Positions 34,817 to 44,380 of a stretch of DNA of 64,000 nt are shown here, piece after piece. Every line of letters starts with the position of its first letter. Positions within the stretch are counted from its first letter, which is position 1. The notes beneath the pieces are model-generated. The model saw only the letters and a program-made list of their open reading frames with translations, was not told the origin of the DNA and did no database searches. The stretch lies in the NCBI RefSeq assembly GCF_021379005.1, contig NZ_CP075171.1, positions 1,054,001-1,118,000 of the forward strand, read 5' to 3'. The translations under genes and the position numbers were made by a program. The stretch comes from Leptodesmis sichuanensis A121. GTDB taxonomy: Bacteria > Cyanobacteriota > Cyanobacteriia > Leptolyngbyales > Leptolyngbyaceae.

Positions 34817-35252
34817 TGCCCTCTCTATTTTAGCCTGCGACAAGCGATTCCAGCTTTTGACTTGCCCTTAAAACCAACTGAACCGGAGCTATTGGTTGAT
34901 CTCTGATTGACTGACAAAAGTTCTGAAAGGCTCATGTCTTGTTGTCAACCCGCCCTAAAATAATAAATTTTGGGCTAACAGCGCAATGCCATGCAAATGG
35001 ACTGAAACTCTTGTCCAGTCATCTAAAGATGACTTTGGCGATGAGCCAGGAAATTGATTTCCTGGTGATGCAGCGGGTGTTCAGGAGATTTGTCAGTCAA
35101 CCAGAGTTGATCTACAACTGCTTTTGTTCACGATCTACAACCAGGCCAGATATGACTTAGTCATCAATTATCGAGCAGAGCCTGTGCCGCCGCTGAAAGA
35201 GGACGATCGCAAATGGGTTGCTGATTTACTGAAAGAAAAAGGTTTGCGATAA
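34817..35252 (+). pseudogene. DUF4058-like gene remnant, split by MITE copy 3
   Basis: Protein-like text on both sides of the MITE joins exactly when the element and one duplicate are removed: YFSLRQAIPAFDLPLKPTEP, then ELLVDLQLLLFTIYNQARYD, then LVINYRAEPVPPLKEDDRKW and the end. This resembles the C-terminus of DUF4058 proteins of cyanobacteria. The N-terminal part is missing (stop codon before 34817, low-complexity text upstream), so the gene was already a remnant or had been truncated at its 5' side. Confidence 0.75.
34903..35104 (-). mobile_element. MITE copy 3 (202 bp), full length, inverse orientation
   Basis: The ends CTGATTGACTGACAAA and TTTGTCAGTCAACCAG enclose the same internal palindromes as copies 2 and 4. 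Flanks are GGTTGATCT (34894-34902) and AGTTGATCT (35105-35113), a 9-bp duplication with one mismatch. It interrupts a DUF4058-like reading frame. Confidence 0.92.
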
Positions 35253-35272
35253 GTCGATCGAGGTAATTCATC

Positions 35273-36127
35273 CTATTCAAAAACAACCGTTCGATTACCA
35301 TAAACCAGAACTCGATTTTGCAAATGTAATCGCACCGCTCTGGCTAATACCACACGCTCCAGGTCTTTACCTTTACGGATCAGATCATCTACGCTATCTC
35401 GATGACTGACTCGCACCACATCTTGTTCAATAATTGGGCCTTCATCCAGATCGGCGGTGGCATAGTGAGCCGTTGCCCCAATAATCTTGACTCCCCGTTC
35501 GTAAGCCCGGTGATAGGGATTGGCTCCCGCAAACGCAGGCAAGAAGGAATGGTGAATGTTGATGACGGTGGGAAATTTGGCGATGAACTCAGAACTTAAG
35601 ATTTGCATATATTTGGCTAATACAACCAGATCAATTCGATAGTGCTGTAGAAGTTCTAACTGTTTTGCTTCTTGAGTTGCTTTGGTGTCTTTTGTGATGG
35701 GAATGTGATGATAATCAATGTTGAACTGGTTTGAGATCGGCCTTAAATCCTCATGATTACTCAGAATTAAAGGAATATCGGCATGAAACTCGCCCGATCG
35801 CTGCCGCCAGATCAGATCGAATAAACAATGATCTTGCTTACTTACCCAGATGGCAATGCGGGGAGTTGCATCCGAAAAGTGCAGTTGCCAGTGAGCCTGG
35901 AGGGGTTGAGCGATCGCATTAAACGCTGGCCCAATAATTTCGCGGGGTAGATTAAAGCCCTCCAATTGCCATTCAATGCGAGTCAGAAATAATCCCGCCG
36001 AAAAGTCAGTATGCTGGTCGGCATGAATGATATTGCCACCATTGGAGTAAATGAAGTTGGCGATTTTGGCAACCAGACCTTTTTGGTCAGGACAGGAAAT
36101 CAAGAGAGTGGCTGTAGGACTGGTCAT
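35273..36127 (-). CDS. purU: Formyltetrahydrofolate deformylase PurU
   Basis: A 284-residue enzyme that hydrolyses 10-formyl-THF to formate and THF, balancing one-carbon pools. The N-terminal ACT-like domain (ISCPDQKGLVAKIANFIYSN) is followed by the formyltransferase fold with its catalytic region INIHHSFLPAFAGANPYHRA and TAHYATADLDEGPII. ATG 36127 is preferred to GTG 36145. Confidence 0.94.
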   Translation of the reverse strand: MTSPTATLLISCPDQKGLVAKIANFIYSNGGNIIHADQHTDFSAGLFLTRIEWQLEGFNLPREIIGPAFNAIAQPLQAHWQLHFSDATPRIAIWVSKQDHCLFDLIWRQRSGEFHADIPLILSNHEDLRPISNQFNIDYHHIPITKDTKATQEAKQLELLQHYRIDLVVLAKYMQILSSEFIAKFPTVINIHHSFLPAFAGANPYHRAYERGVKIIGATAHYATADLDEGPIIEQDVVRVSHRDSVDDLIRKGKDLERVVLARAVRLHLQNRVLVYGNRTVVFE

Positions 36128-36310
36128 AGGCAGAGAATTTTCCACCTCGATAGACTATCGAGAGTCTTTTGGAATGTCAATCAAGGCAGGCCGTTGGGGA
36201 TTTGCGGATGGGCTGCCTCGAATGCAATAAAAAACGGCTCGACGTTAGCCGCAGCCGCTCATCAAGGGAACGTACAGAGGAAATTTTTGTTTCTATCTAT
36301 CTCTCATCTA

Positions 36311-36559
36311 TTACAAATATCGTCGTCCAACCGCTCCCAAGGCAGCTCCGGCTCCGGCCAAAATTCCCATTGCTCCTCCTTCGATCGCGCCTATGACTGG
36401 AGATTTGGCGAGGCATTGAGCAGTAGCCTGATCAGACTGCTGACACTGAATGGTCTGTGCCCATCCTGCACTGCCATTCAGAATTGCACCAGACACGGTA
36501 CAAAAGATCAAAATGAACAGAAAGCGTCTGTCTTTGGGCGACTGAGAGTTTTTCGTCAT
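36311..36559 (-). CDS. Small secreted or membrane protein with glycine-rich segment
   Basis: An 82-residue protein with an N-terminal signal-like segment (FLFILIFCTVSGAILNGSAG, cleavage suggested after GWA), two cysteines in a short loop (QCQQSDQATAQC) and a C-terminal glycine zipper-like helix (AIEGGAMGILAGAGAALGAV). It may be an exported small protein; the family is not recognised. Starts at ATG 36559. Confidence 0.6.
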   Translation of the reverse strand: MTKNSQSPKDRRFLFILIFCTVSGAILNGSAGWAQTIQCQQSDQATAQCLAKSPVIGAIEGGAMGILAGAGAALGAVGRRYL

Positions 36560-36911
36560 TAGGGAATAGGGAAAAGGTTCTGGACTACGGTTTACAGATT
36601 ACCCTGTTAAAGATTCAGAATCTTCCTGAAGATGGACTTTTCTCAAAAAAATTACGTCTTCCGAGTAAAGCTACGCCAAGCGTCTGACCAAGCCGTTGGT
36701 GCATCCGGGCAGCGCACGACGCGCAAGAACCAATGGGAGGTCTGCATCACCCACAACACAAAATCTGACCCCGCATAGCCGCCATCCATCCAAATCCACA
36801 ACAGGTGCGGAAAGCGGCAACGAATCAGGGCAAATATCAGGCGAGTACCCTCGCGATCGGGCAGGAGCAGCAGTGTTTCGACTATGATTAGCGCTGTACC
36901 CTGAGTGAGCG
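36560..36911. other. Intergenic region before the Kef/Usp antiporter
   Basis: About 350 bases without a supported gene. An AT-rich part at 36600-36660 is followed by GC-richer text. Possible frames here have no start or family support. Confidence 0.45.
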
Positions 36912-38978
36912 ATGATGAACCATTTGTGGAACTTCCTGGCTATTAGCTTGCCACCGTTGCGAGATTTTCTAGCGCCGCTGTTGCCAACAGCCCCCATTAC
37001 TGATCCGGTCGCCATTTTTCTGGTCATCCTGGCAATCATGCTGGTGGCCCCCCTGCTGTTTGAGCGTCTGCGTTTGCCAGGTATTGTCGGCTTAATTCTG
37101 GCGGGAGTGATTGTTGGGCCTCATGGTTTCGGTTTGCTGGAGCGAGACGGCACGATCGTTCTGCTCGGAACCGTCGGCTTGCTATTTCTTATGTTCATGG
37201 CAGGGTTAGAAACCAGCCTGGATGATTTGAAATACAACGCTGATAAAGCAGTAATTTTTGGACTGGCGACGTTTTCCGTACCCATGGCACTGGGTGCCGC
37301 CGCCATGACGCTGTTAGGCTATCCTTTTCTGGCCGCTGTTTTAGTCGCATCGTGTTTTGCCTCCCATACTCTGTTGGCGCTGCCCATTGTCAGTAAGCTG
37401 GGAATTATGCGATCGCAGTCCGTGACGGCAACCCTGGGAGGAACATTAATTACCAACGTCCTGGCCTTGCTGGTTCTGGCAGTTGTCGTCAAAGCTCATC
37501 AGGGGAATTTGACGCTGGGATTCTGGCTGTTTCTGATCCCCTCTTTAGGGTTTTATACCTTTGCCACCTTATGGGGGGTTCCCAGGCTGGGACGCTGGTT
37601 TTTTCGCCGCTTTGGCCATGATGAAGGGGCTGAGTTTACCTTTGTCGTAGCAACCCTGTTTGTGGTGTCCTACTTTGCCAAACTGATTGAAATTGAACCG
37701 ATTATTGGCGCATTTCTGGCGGGAATCGCCATTACTCAACTGATTCCCCAACTCAGCCCGTTGATGAATCGCATTCAGTTTATTGGCAACACATTGTTTG
37801 TGCCATTTTTTCTCATCTCTGTAGGGATGCTGGTCAATCCCCTGATTTTGTTTCAGGAACCGAAGTCACTGCTGGTATCTGCGGTCATGGTAGGAGTGGC
37901 GATCGTGGCAAAGCTTATTCCGGCCTGGGGTTCTGGCAAACTGTTTCGGTTTGATTTCTCCAGCATTATGGTGATGTTTGGACTATCGGTTGCTCAGGCG
38001 GCCTCCACCCTGGCAGCAATTACAGTGGCCTATAAAATCAAGTTGGTGGATCAGCTAACGGTCAATGGCACGATCGCCATGATTTTGGTGACTTGCATTG
38101 CCTCTCCCTGGATCACAGATCGGTGGGGACAGCAGATAAAATCCAGCAGCACCCGTCAACCCCAGGCTGGAAAGCTGTCCCAAACCCAACCCAGGTATCG
38201 CATTCTAGTGCCTGTCGCGAATCCCAGTACAGAAGACAACCTGTTGCAACTCGCATTGATTCTGGTTAAAAGGACGAACGGTACCCTATTACCCCTGCAT
38301 GTATTGACCGATACGTATGAACCCATTTCAGCCGAAGCTAAGCTGCAACAAGAGCGATTACTGACAACGGCTGAGACGATCGCCCATGCAGCCGTAGTTA
38401 ATGTAGAGCCGATCGGGCGTGTGGATGACTCAATTGATAAGGGAATTTTGCGAGCTGCCCAAGAGCGCAATGCGAATTTAATCATCTGTGGCTGGAAGGG
38501 GTATTCAACCTACCGGGATAACTTCTTTGGTAGTGTGATTGACAATGTTGCCCGTCGCACTCCGATTCCTATGCTCATTACCCGCTTTGTGCAACCGATC
38601 AAATCGACTCAACGGGTGTTTCTTGCTATTTCTGAGACTGAAACCCTGGCTACCAGTTTCCAGCAAACCCTGACTTTAACCCGAGCAGTGGCAACTGAAT
38701 TAAAGGCGACACTCCAGATTCTTCAGGTACTCTCTAATTCTTTATCGAGTGACACTCTAGAAATTTCTGGCCTGGAGCCAGACGTGCCAGTGCAGCGAGT
38801 TCGCGGTAACTTTGTAAACCAGGTGTCTCGTATTCTGGAAACCGATGACTTACTCGTGCTGACTCACCACGCCCATCCAGAACTATTAGGTGCGCCGACA
38901 TTAGGAGTTGCGCCAGAAGCGATCGCCCGTCAACATCCCGACATTTCCATCATCATCGTCTACTTTCCGTGGGCATAA
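36912..38978 (+). CDS. Cation/proton antiporter (Kef/CPA2 type) with Usp-like domain
   Basis: A 688-residue protein. Residues 30-420 form about 12 membrane segments of the CPA2 family (FERLRLPGIVGLILAGVIVG, LFLMFMAGLETSLDDL, PIIGAFLAGIAITQL). The C-terminal 250 residues carry two universal-stress-protein-like modules (YRILVPVANPSTEDNLL; RVFLAISETETLATSF). The combination is common in cyanobacteria and is taken to be a K+ or Na+/H+ antiporter whose activity is regulated by nucleotide binding. No partner gene is adjacent. Confidence 0.9.
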   Translation: MMNHLWNFLAISLPPLRDFLAPLLPTAPITDPVAIFLVILAIMLVAPLLFERLRLPGIVGLILAGVIVGPHGFGLLERDGTIVLLGTVGLLFLMFMAGLETSLDDLKYNADKAVIFGLATFSVPMALGAAAMTLLGYPFLAAVLVASCFASHTLLALPIVSKLGIMRSQSVTATLGGTLITNVLALLVLAVVVKAHQGNLTLGFWLFLIPSLGFYTFATLWGVPRLGRWFFRRFGHDEGAEFTFVVATLFVVSYFAKLIEIEPIIGAFLAGIAITQLIPQLSPLMNRIQFIGNTLFVPFFLISVGMLVNPLILFQEPKSLLVSAVMVGVAIVAKLIPAWGSGKLFRFDFSSIMVMFGLSVAQAASTLAAITVAYKIKLVDQLTVNGTIAMILVTCIASPWITDRWGQQIKSSSTRQPQAGKLSQTQPRYRILVPVANPSTEDNLLQLALILVKRTNGTLLPLHVLTDTYEPISAEAKLQQERLLTTAETIAHAAVVNVEPIGRVDDSIDKGILRAAQERNANLIICGWKGYSTYRDNFFGSVIDNVARRTPIPMLITRFVQPIKSTQRVFLAISETETLATSFQQTLTLTRAVATELKATLQILQVLSNSLSSDTLEISGLEPDVPVQRVRGNFVNQVSRILETDDLLVLTHHAHPELLGAPTLGVAPEAIARQHPDISIIIVYFPWA

Positions 38979-39039
38979 AGCAGTGCAGGCATCAAGCCGT
39001 GGAGTTGGAAGCATCTCCCCATGCCCCATCCCACAACCC

Positions 39040-39429
39040 TTAATCCTTAATTTGATAACTGATCAATTTACGGACACTAGCAATCGGCATTGCCAGCTCT
39101 TGAGCGATCGCGGCTTCGATCTGACTGGCCTGAGTAATGGGGAACTCATATTCAAGCTTTCTTAAGGTTGAGTCAGTGGTTTTGACAGAAATAGTTGTTA
39201 CATCCCGACGGCGATCGATCCTGGCATTCATCGTCAGGATCGTAACAGATAACTTCACATCTAATTGAGTATCGGCTTGTAGAGCGTGAACAGAATCATA
39301 GGGACGACTGAGAACCTGGGCTGCGATCAAATTACCCCCAAGCCAGAGTAGGGCTGCAATCAGGGGTAAAGGTAGCCAAAATTCCCAACCAACACGCTGG
39401 AGGAAATTAAGAGGACGAAAGGAAATCAT
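39040..39429 (-). CDS. Hypothetical protein with one membrane segment
   Basis: A 129-residue protein with an N-terminal hydrophobic segment (FWLPLPLIAALLWLGGNLIA) and a soluble C-terminal domain (KLSVTILTMNARIDRRRDVT, FPITQASQIEAAIAQELAM). The start at 39429 (MISFRPL) is preferred since the frame to 39552 runs into the promoter region of the response regulator gene on the other strand. No family is recognised. Confidence 0.65.
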   Translation of the reverse strand: MISFRPLNFLQRVGWEFWLPLPLIAALLWLGGNLIAAQVLSRPYDSVHALQADTQLDVKLSVTILTMNARIDRRRDVTTISVKTTDSTLRKLEYEFPITQASQIEAAIAQELAMPIASVRKLISYQIKD

Positions 39430-39575
39430 AAGTACTGAAAACGTCTGACCGATCAGGGTAACAGTGAACACCTGTATTTTAATCAGGGACTGATGCCCCC
39501 AAAATCTCACCTGTGATAGACGCTTTCTGGAAGCGGTTTCCTTACCATACATTTTGCGGTACAGAAGTTAAATCG

Positions 39576-40250
39576 ATGCGAATTCTGCTGGTAGAAGACG
39601 ACACGAATCAACTGGAACCGTTGCAGGCGGCGCTTTCTCAAGCAGGACATATTGTCGATGGGGTAAGAGATGGCGCGATCGCTCAGTGGATCCTGGCCCA
39701 ACGGGATTATGATTTGCTGGTTTTGGATTGGTTACTCCCTCAAGTCAGTGGTTTAGATCTTTGCCAGCAATACCGTCGTCTGGGAAAAACAGCTCCAGTA
39801 CTCATGCTGACGGCAAAAGATGCTACCACTGACAAAATCAGTGGTTTAGATGCCGGAGCCGATGATTATCTGGTGAAACCTGCCGACGTGTTTGAACTAC
39901 TGGCACGGGTGCGAGCCTTGGGACGGCGATCGCCTTTGTGGAAAGGAGAGACGCTGCACGTTGAAGATCTGACCCTGCATTTGTCCACCCTCACCGTGGA
40001 GCGGGGTGAGCAAAACCTGCAACTGTCAACGCGGGAATTTCAGTTGCTGGAATATTTAATGCGTCATCCTCAACAAGTGCTATCGCGGGTTCAGATTGAG
40101 CAGGCCCTGTGGGAGTGGGGAAGTGAACCGGAGAGTAATGCTATCACGGCTCTGGTACGACGTTCACGTCAGCGGTTGCAGGCTGTGGGAGTGTCCGACT
40201 GGTTAGAAACGATTTATGGCATGGGATACCGCTTGAATCCAAATGTTTAA
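39576..40250 (+). CDS. OmpR-family response regulator
   Basis: A 224-residue protein with receiver domain (RILLVEDDTNQLEPL, phosphoacceptor Asp in LLVLDWLLPQVSGL, Lys in YLVKPADVFE) and a winged-helix DNA-binding domain (LSTREFQLLEYLMRHPQQVL, ITALVRRSRQRL). It resembles the RppA/NrsR type of cyanobacteria, which respond to redox or nickel. ATG 39576 is preferred because MRILLVEDD is the universal family start. The sensor kinase gene overlaps its end by 8 bases. Confidence 0.93.
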   Translation: MRILLVEDDTNQLEPLQAALSQAGHIVDGVRDGAIAQWILAQRDYDLLVLDWLLPQVSGLDLCQQYRRLGKTAPVLMLTAKDATTDKISGLDAGADDYLVKPADVFELLARVRALGRRSPLWKGETLHVEDLTLHLSTLTVERGEQNLQLSTREFQLLEYLMRHPQQVLSRVQIEQALWEWGSEPESNAITALVRRSRQRLQAVGVSDWLETIYGMGYRLNPNV

Positions 40251-41499
40251 TCGTAGCCGTCGTAATCTCGCTCGCTGGTTCACACTATCGATGGGCAGCA
40301 TTTTGGTTTTGTTTGCCAGCATGATTTACTACCAGAGAGCCATCGATCGCTTAGAGGAGAGCGATCGCTTACTTTACAAAAAAGCTCACGTTATGGCTGC
40401 CAACATTAATTACAAATGGCGACAGGGACAGGAGCAACTGGATCTGAGCAAGGTGCCAATTTTGGGCGATTATTCTCCCCCTCCAGATAGCGATATTGCG
40501 TACGTTCGCTGGTATTCAAAAACAGGCAGGCTCCAGCAGTTTTATGGGTTGCAACCTGCGGATCAAATTCAAGCGATCGCGGCCTTTGAAACCATTCAGA
40601 CTCACCCTGAATGGTTGCGCCAGTTAACGCTTCCGGTTGACTATAACGGACGCACAATCGGTTATCTCCAGATTGCTATCCCCATAACGGATGCTCAAGA
40701 TACCCTCAGGAAGATGTTAACAGTGCTGGTGATCGCTGTACCCTTGACCTTAGGCATGATTAGCCTGGTAGGTTGGTTTTTGGGTGGATTGGCGATGCAA
40801 CCGATTCAGATTGCCTATCGGCAACTCCAGCGCTTTACGTCGGATGCATCCCATGAACTGAGAGCACCACTGGCCGCCATTCTAAGCAATGCCCAAGTTG
40901 GCTTACTCAGTCCAGTGGAGGATGGTAAACCAAAGCATACTCGACTGGAAAAGATCGCTGAAATTGCTAAGTCGATGAATCAGATAATTACGGATCTATT
41001 ATTTTTGGCACGGCAGGCAGGACGGCTAGACCCAAACTCGATTCAATTGATTAATTTGAATGACTTGTTGAAAGATACCTTGGCATCTCTACCGCTGCAA
41101 TGTTCTACTGAGCATTTAAGGGTGAACTTGCACCTACCAGAAGAGGCAGTGATCACCCAGGGCAATCCCGATTTATTGAAACAAGCGATTACCAACCTAT
41201 TATTGAACGCCTGTAAGTATACCTTAGCTGACGGAGTTGTGTGGGCGCGTTTAGTGAGCCAATATCATCGCATCCTCATTCAAGTTGAAGACAACGGAAT
41301 TGGAATTCCAGAGCAAGATTTACCCCACATTTTCGATCGCTTCTACCGGGTGGATGAGGAACGCACGCGAGAGAAAGGGGGAACCGGTTTGGGGCTGGCA
41401 ATCGTCCAACAAATTATTGCAGCCCACGGTGGACGCATCACAGTCAGTAGTCAGGTTGGCCAAGGTTCCTTATTTCAAATCGAATTGCCGCTTTTGTAA
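40243..41499 (+). CDS. Sensor histidine kinase
   Basis: A 418-residue membrane kinase paired with the response regulator. Two membrane segments (WFTLSMGSILVLFASMIYY and VLVIAVPLTLGMISLVGWFL) flank a 130-residue periplasmic domain. The phosphoacceptor His is in SDASHELRAPLAAILSN, and the N, G1 and G2 boxes are NLLLNACKYT, VEDNGIGIPE and KGGTGLGLAI. It is likely the RppB/NrsS type. The gene after it is a truncated MgtE, which raises the possibility of a metal-related regulon. Confidence 0.93.
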   Translation: MFNRSRRNLARWFTLSMGSILVLFASMIYYQRAIDRLEESDRLLYKKAHVMAANINYKWRQGQEQLDLSKVPILGDYSPPPDSDIAYVRWYSKTGRLQQFYGLQPADQIQAIAAFETIQTHPEWLRQLTLPVDYNGRTIGYLQIAIPITDAQDTLRKMLTVLVIAVPLTLGMISLVGWFLGGLAMQPIQIAYRQLQRFTSDASHELRAPLAAILSNAQVGLLSPVEDGKPKHTRLEKIAEIAKSMNQIITDLLFLARQAGRLDPNSIQLINLNDLLKDTLASLPLQCSTEHLRVNLHLPEEAVITQGNPDLLKQAITNLLLNACKYTLADGVVWARLVSQYHRILIQVEDNGIGIPEQDLPHIFDRFYRVDEERTREKGGTGLGLAIVQQIIAAHGGRITVSSQVGQGSLFQIELPLL

Positions 41500-41571
41500 A
41501 AGGGGAGCGTTGTCATTTTTGTATCACATTCTTCCTTAAGGCTTAAAATTGGCAGTATCGGAAGAATAGCG

Positions 41572-42165
41572 ATGCATTCAAACCAAAATGCTTCAGCCTC
41601 ACAATCCCGATTGAGAGAGCAGGCAAATTCTCAGCAAGAATACGTGGCATGGTTGCGATCGCAACTCCAGATGTTATTGGAACAGAGCAAGCTGGATGAA
41701 GCAAAAGCCCTGCTGGTTCCGGTTCATCCAGCAGACATTGCCGACGCGATCGATCGGCAACTTTTTCAACACCTGACTCCAGAAGAGCGGGATGCAACAG
41801 CCTTACTACTGGGATTTCAGCCAAATACGGCGGGTCGATTAATGACCCCAGAATATTTATCCCTCAAAGAAGATCAAACCGTTCAGCAGGCATTAGACAG
41901 GATTCGTCGTTTCGCCAATCAGGTTGAAACCATTTCCTATTTGTATGTCACTGATCGCGATTGTCGATTAACAGGAACCCTTTCCCTGCGGGAATTAGTG
42001 GTTGCTCAACCAGACCAACCTATTAGCAGCATCATGACACGGGATGTGCTGTTTGTGCATACCGACACCGATCAAGAGGAAGCTGCGCGATTAATCCAAC
42101 AATACGATTTTGTAGCATTGCCCGTCGTTGATCGGGAACAGCGTCTGGTAGGAATCCTGTGCTAA
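41572..42165 (+). pseudogene. MgtE-like N-terminal and CBS fragment without membrane domain
   Basis: A 197-residue product similar to the cytosolic part of the MgtE magnesium channel. The N-terminal helical domain is shortened (PADIADAIDRQLFQHLTPEE, GFQPNTAGRLMTPEYLSLKE) and a CBS pair follows (YLYVTDRDCRLTGTLSLREL; FVALPVVDREQRLVGILC). The frame stops just inside the second CBS domain, so the five-helix channel domain is missing and no trace of it is found downstream. It is a truncated pseudogene or a soluble Mg-sensing remnant. It lies 72 bases after the histidine kinase. Confidence 0.8.
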
Positions 42166-42329
42166 CGTTGCATTCTTTAGGCGACCTGAAGTGGGTCTAA
42201 TTTTAGGTGTTAGCTATAACTTCTAAGTCTTTTTCTATCTGGTTCTAATACATTTTAGATTTGAGCGTGACTCAACTGAAAGCTGTTCTGCAATAGTACA
42301 GATAAGTACTCGCGCGAATTTGGTATGAT

Positions 42330-43850
42330 CTACTTCAACTCGTACAAATAAGTGAAAGAGCCTGGTTGCTTAAAGTACTCTAGCTCCTGACCAATCTGAT
42401 CTAAACGCGGCTTGACCTGAGCCTCTTCTGGTGGTGTTAATGCGGTAAACACAAACCAGACTCGTTGCTGGCTTGGCAAATTTGCTTTGCGTTTAAAGTC
42501 TTCCCAGCTTTGTTGAGAAAACCCTAGAGGATTCCAAAAGTCCTGAAACGTAGGAACCGCATCCGCATCAGAAAACCCAAAGTACATTTTCCCATAGTAG
42601 TTAAACTGATTCAGGCGATCGGAATAAATCAAATCCCCCGGTTTTTTGTGACTTTTGATGTACTCAAACACGGAACGAGTTTCTTCTTTTCTTTCTGGGT
42701 TAACGATCAGATCGGCTGCTCGCATTGTAGGTGGTAAAAGCAGGGTAACTGCAAGCACTATTCCCAAAATTGCGAAAACTTTCTTTCGGTGCCATTGCGA
42801 TAATAACCAGGCAATTCCTTCAGCAATTATTAAGATAAAAAATGGAGTTAAAAATAAAATTAAACGCCCTCGAAAGGGATACTTATGCAAGTAAGTCGCA
42901 ATCAGGGTAGCAGCCGTGGGAGAGATTAGAATTAAGAATTTTGCCCTATTGGTTTTATAAAAAACAATACAGCCAATTACAAATGCAAAATAGGCAATGC
43001 CATCGTTAATCTGACGAAAACCCATCGGTCTGTAAAAAAAGCGGCCAAATGAGTCGAGTAGCCACACAATGTCAAAAACTGAACCTGGATATTCTTTACC
43101 CCACTGTTGCCGCAAGACTTGATTGGCGGCTACTTTTGAGGTAAGTAGAATATAAAGAATCCCGAAACTGGCAAACCAGAGTAAATAGCTGGGCCAGCGG
43201 TTCAGTAAGATGGCTTTCCGTTTTTCTGGAGCAGCAGTAATCAGATGGACAGCTTCTATTCCCCCCAATACAAAGATGGCTGGATGGGAAAACCACACGG
43301 CCACGGCTCCAATTACCCCAAGTAACAGAGCACGTCCTTTCCCCAGAATTTGACCCCGCAAGGAAATCAGCAGCAAACTCAAAAGCAAGGCCACCATGAC
43401 ATCACTGGAGTACTGCTTTACTTCAGTGGTGTAGTAGATGGGATACCGCAAACACGCAAACAACAGCAGAGCAATGGGGAGCGCGATCGGCGATAAAGCC
43501 CACTGACCCAATTTGTAAAAGGCAATTAGTGAAATGATTCCAGAAATTAAAGGAAACAATCTTAATGCGTACTCGTTGTTGCCAAATAATTGGACTGAGA
43601 GCTTTTCTACCCAAAGGAACGCAGGGGGAGCCGCTTGAATATGGTCTAGCGGCTGAAGGAATTCCAGGTAAGATCGGTCTACAATATTCAACGCCAGCAT
43701 TAGCTCATCGCCCCACAGGGAGCGATTACTGAAATATTGAACCAGCCGAACAACAATGCCAAATATGACAATTAGAAGCGAGAGATAGTGAAGGAAATTA
43801 GAACCAACTCTTGGAGGATTTTTTGTAATTCTTTCAAGTAACTGATTCAT
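42330..43850 (-). CDS. GT39-type membrane glycosyltransferase
   Basis: A 506-residue membrane protein with about ten hydrophobic segments and a conserved DE motif in the first loop (SLWGDELMLALNIVD) as in the dolichol-phosphate-mannose/ArnT-like GT-C family. The second loop PLDHIQAAPPAFLWVEKL is also characteristic. It probably transfers a sugar from a lipid carrier to a cell-surface acceptor. The C-terminal 130 residues are outside the membrane. It stands alone between unrelated genes. Confidence 0.82.
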   Translation of the reverse strand: MNQLLERITKNPPRVGSNFLHYLSLLIVIFGIVVRLVQYFSNRSLWGDELMLALNIVDRSYLEFLQPLDHIQAAPPAFLWVEKLSVQLFGNNEYALRLFPLISGIISLIAFYKLGQWALSPIALPIALLLFACLRYPIYYTTEVKQYSSDVMVALLLSLLLISLRGQILGKGRALLLGVIGAVAVWFSHPAIFVLGGIEAVHLITAAPEKRKAILLNRWPSYLLWFASFGILYILLTSKVAANQVLRQQWGKEYPGSVFDIVWLLDSFGRFFYRPMGFRQINDGIAYFAFVIGCIVFYKTNRAKFLILISPTAATLIATYLHKYPFRGRLILFLTPFFILIIAEGIAWLLSQWHRKKVFAILGIVLAVTLLLPPTMRAADLIVNPERKEETRSVFEYIKSHKKPGDLIYSDRLNQFNYYGKMYFGFSDADAVPTFQDFWNPLGFSQQSWEDFKRKANLPSQQRVWFVFTALTPPEEAQVKPRLDQIGQELEYFKQPGSFTYLYELK

Positions 43851-44002
43851 TGATAGTCCAAGCTGGCAGACACAATCCGCATTGTCTGAGAGAGGGTGAT
43901 AAGCATGATTACGGATATTGGATTCTACCTTATGGGCTACCTCAATTACTAGAGTAATCGGCTTGGAAAGATAAAACTATGAGCCTCTAGAAAAACCACT
44001 TA

Positions 44003-44266
44003 TTAATATTGCCCATCATCATTTTCCGCTGCTTGCCGTTGCTGCTCTTCCAATTCCTGAATTGCCAGCAAGAGCATCTCCTCCTGTGCTTCAAACTCTT
44101 CCTCAGAAATCTCACCCATATCCACGGCTAATTGCAGAGCCAGCAGCCGTTTGTGTAAGTTTTCTGCATTATCCAATTCGGCTTCTGCTCGTTCTTGAAT
44201 TTGTTGAGCAATCCAAACAATGCCATCCAGGGGAGCCGTCAGGGGAGCGAGGAGGAGGTTAAGCAT
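44003..44266 (-). CDS. gvpG: Gas vesicle protein GvpG
   Basis: An 87-residue acidic helical protein: MLNLLLAPLTAPLDGIVWIA at the start and a Glu-rich helical part (LALQLAVDMGEISEEEFEAQ). This is characteristic of GvpG, a minor gas vesicle protein needed for assembly. ATG 44266 is preferred; upstream frame text (PAPSLSPSPYPST) is STRR-like C/T-rich DNA. It follows gvpF by 114 bases on the same strand. Confidence 0.87.
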   Translation of the reverse strand: MLNLLLAPLTAPLDGIVWIAQQIQERAEAELDNAENLHKRLLALQLAVDMGEISEEEFEAQEEMLLLAIQELEEQQRQAAENDDGQY

Positions 44267-44380
44267 AGAAGTGGAGGGGTAGGGTGAGGGGGAGAGGGAG
44301 GGAGCGGGGAGGTGGGGGATGGGGCAGCGGGCAACGGGTGTAACCCGAATCCCCAATCCTTAACCCCTAATTCCCAAACC

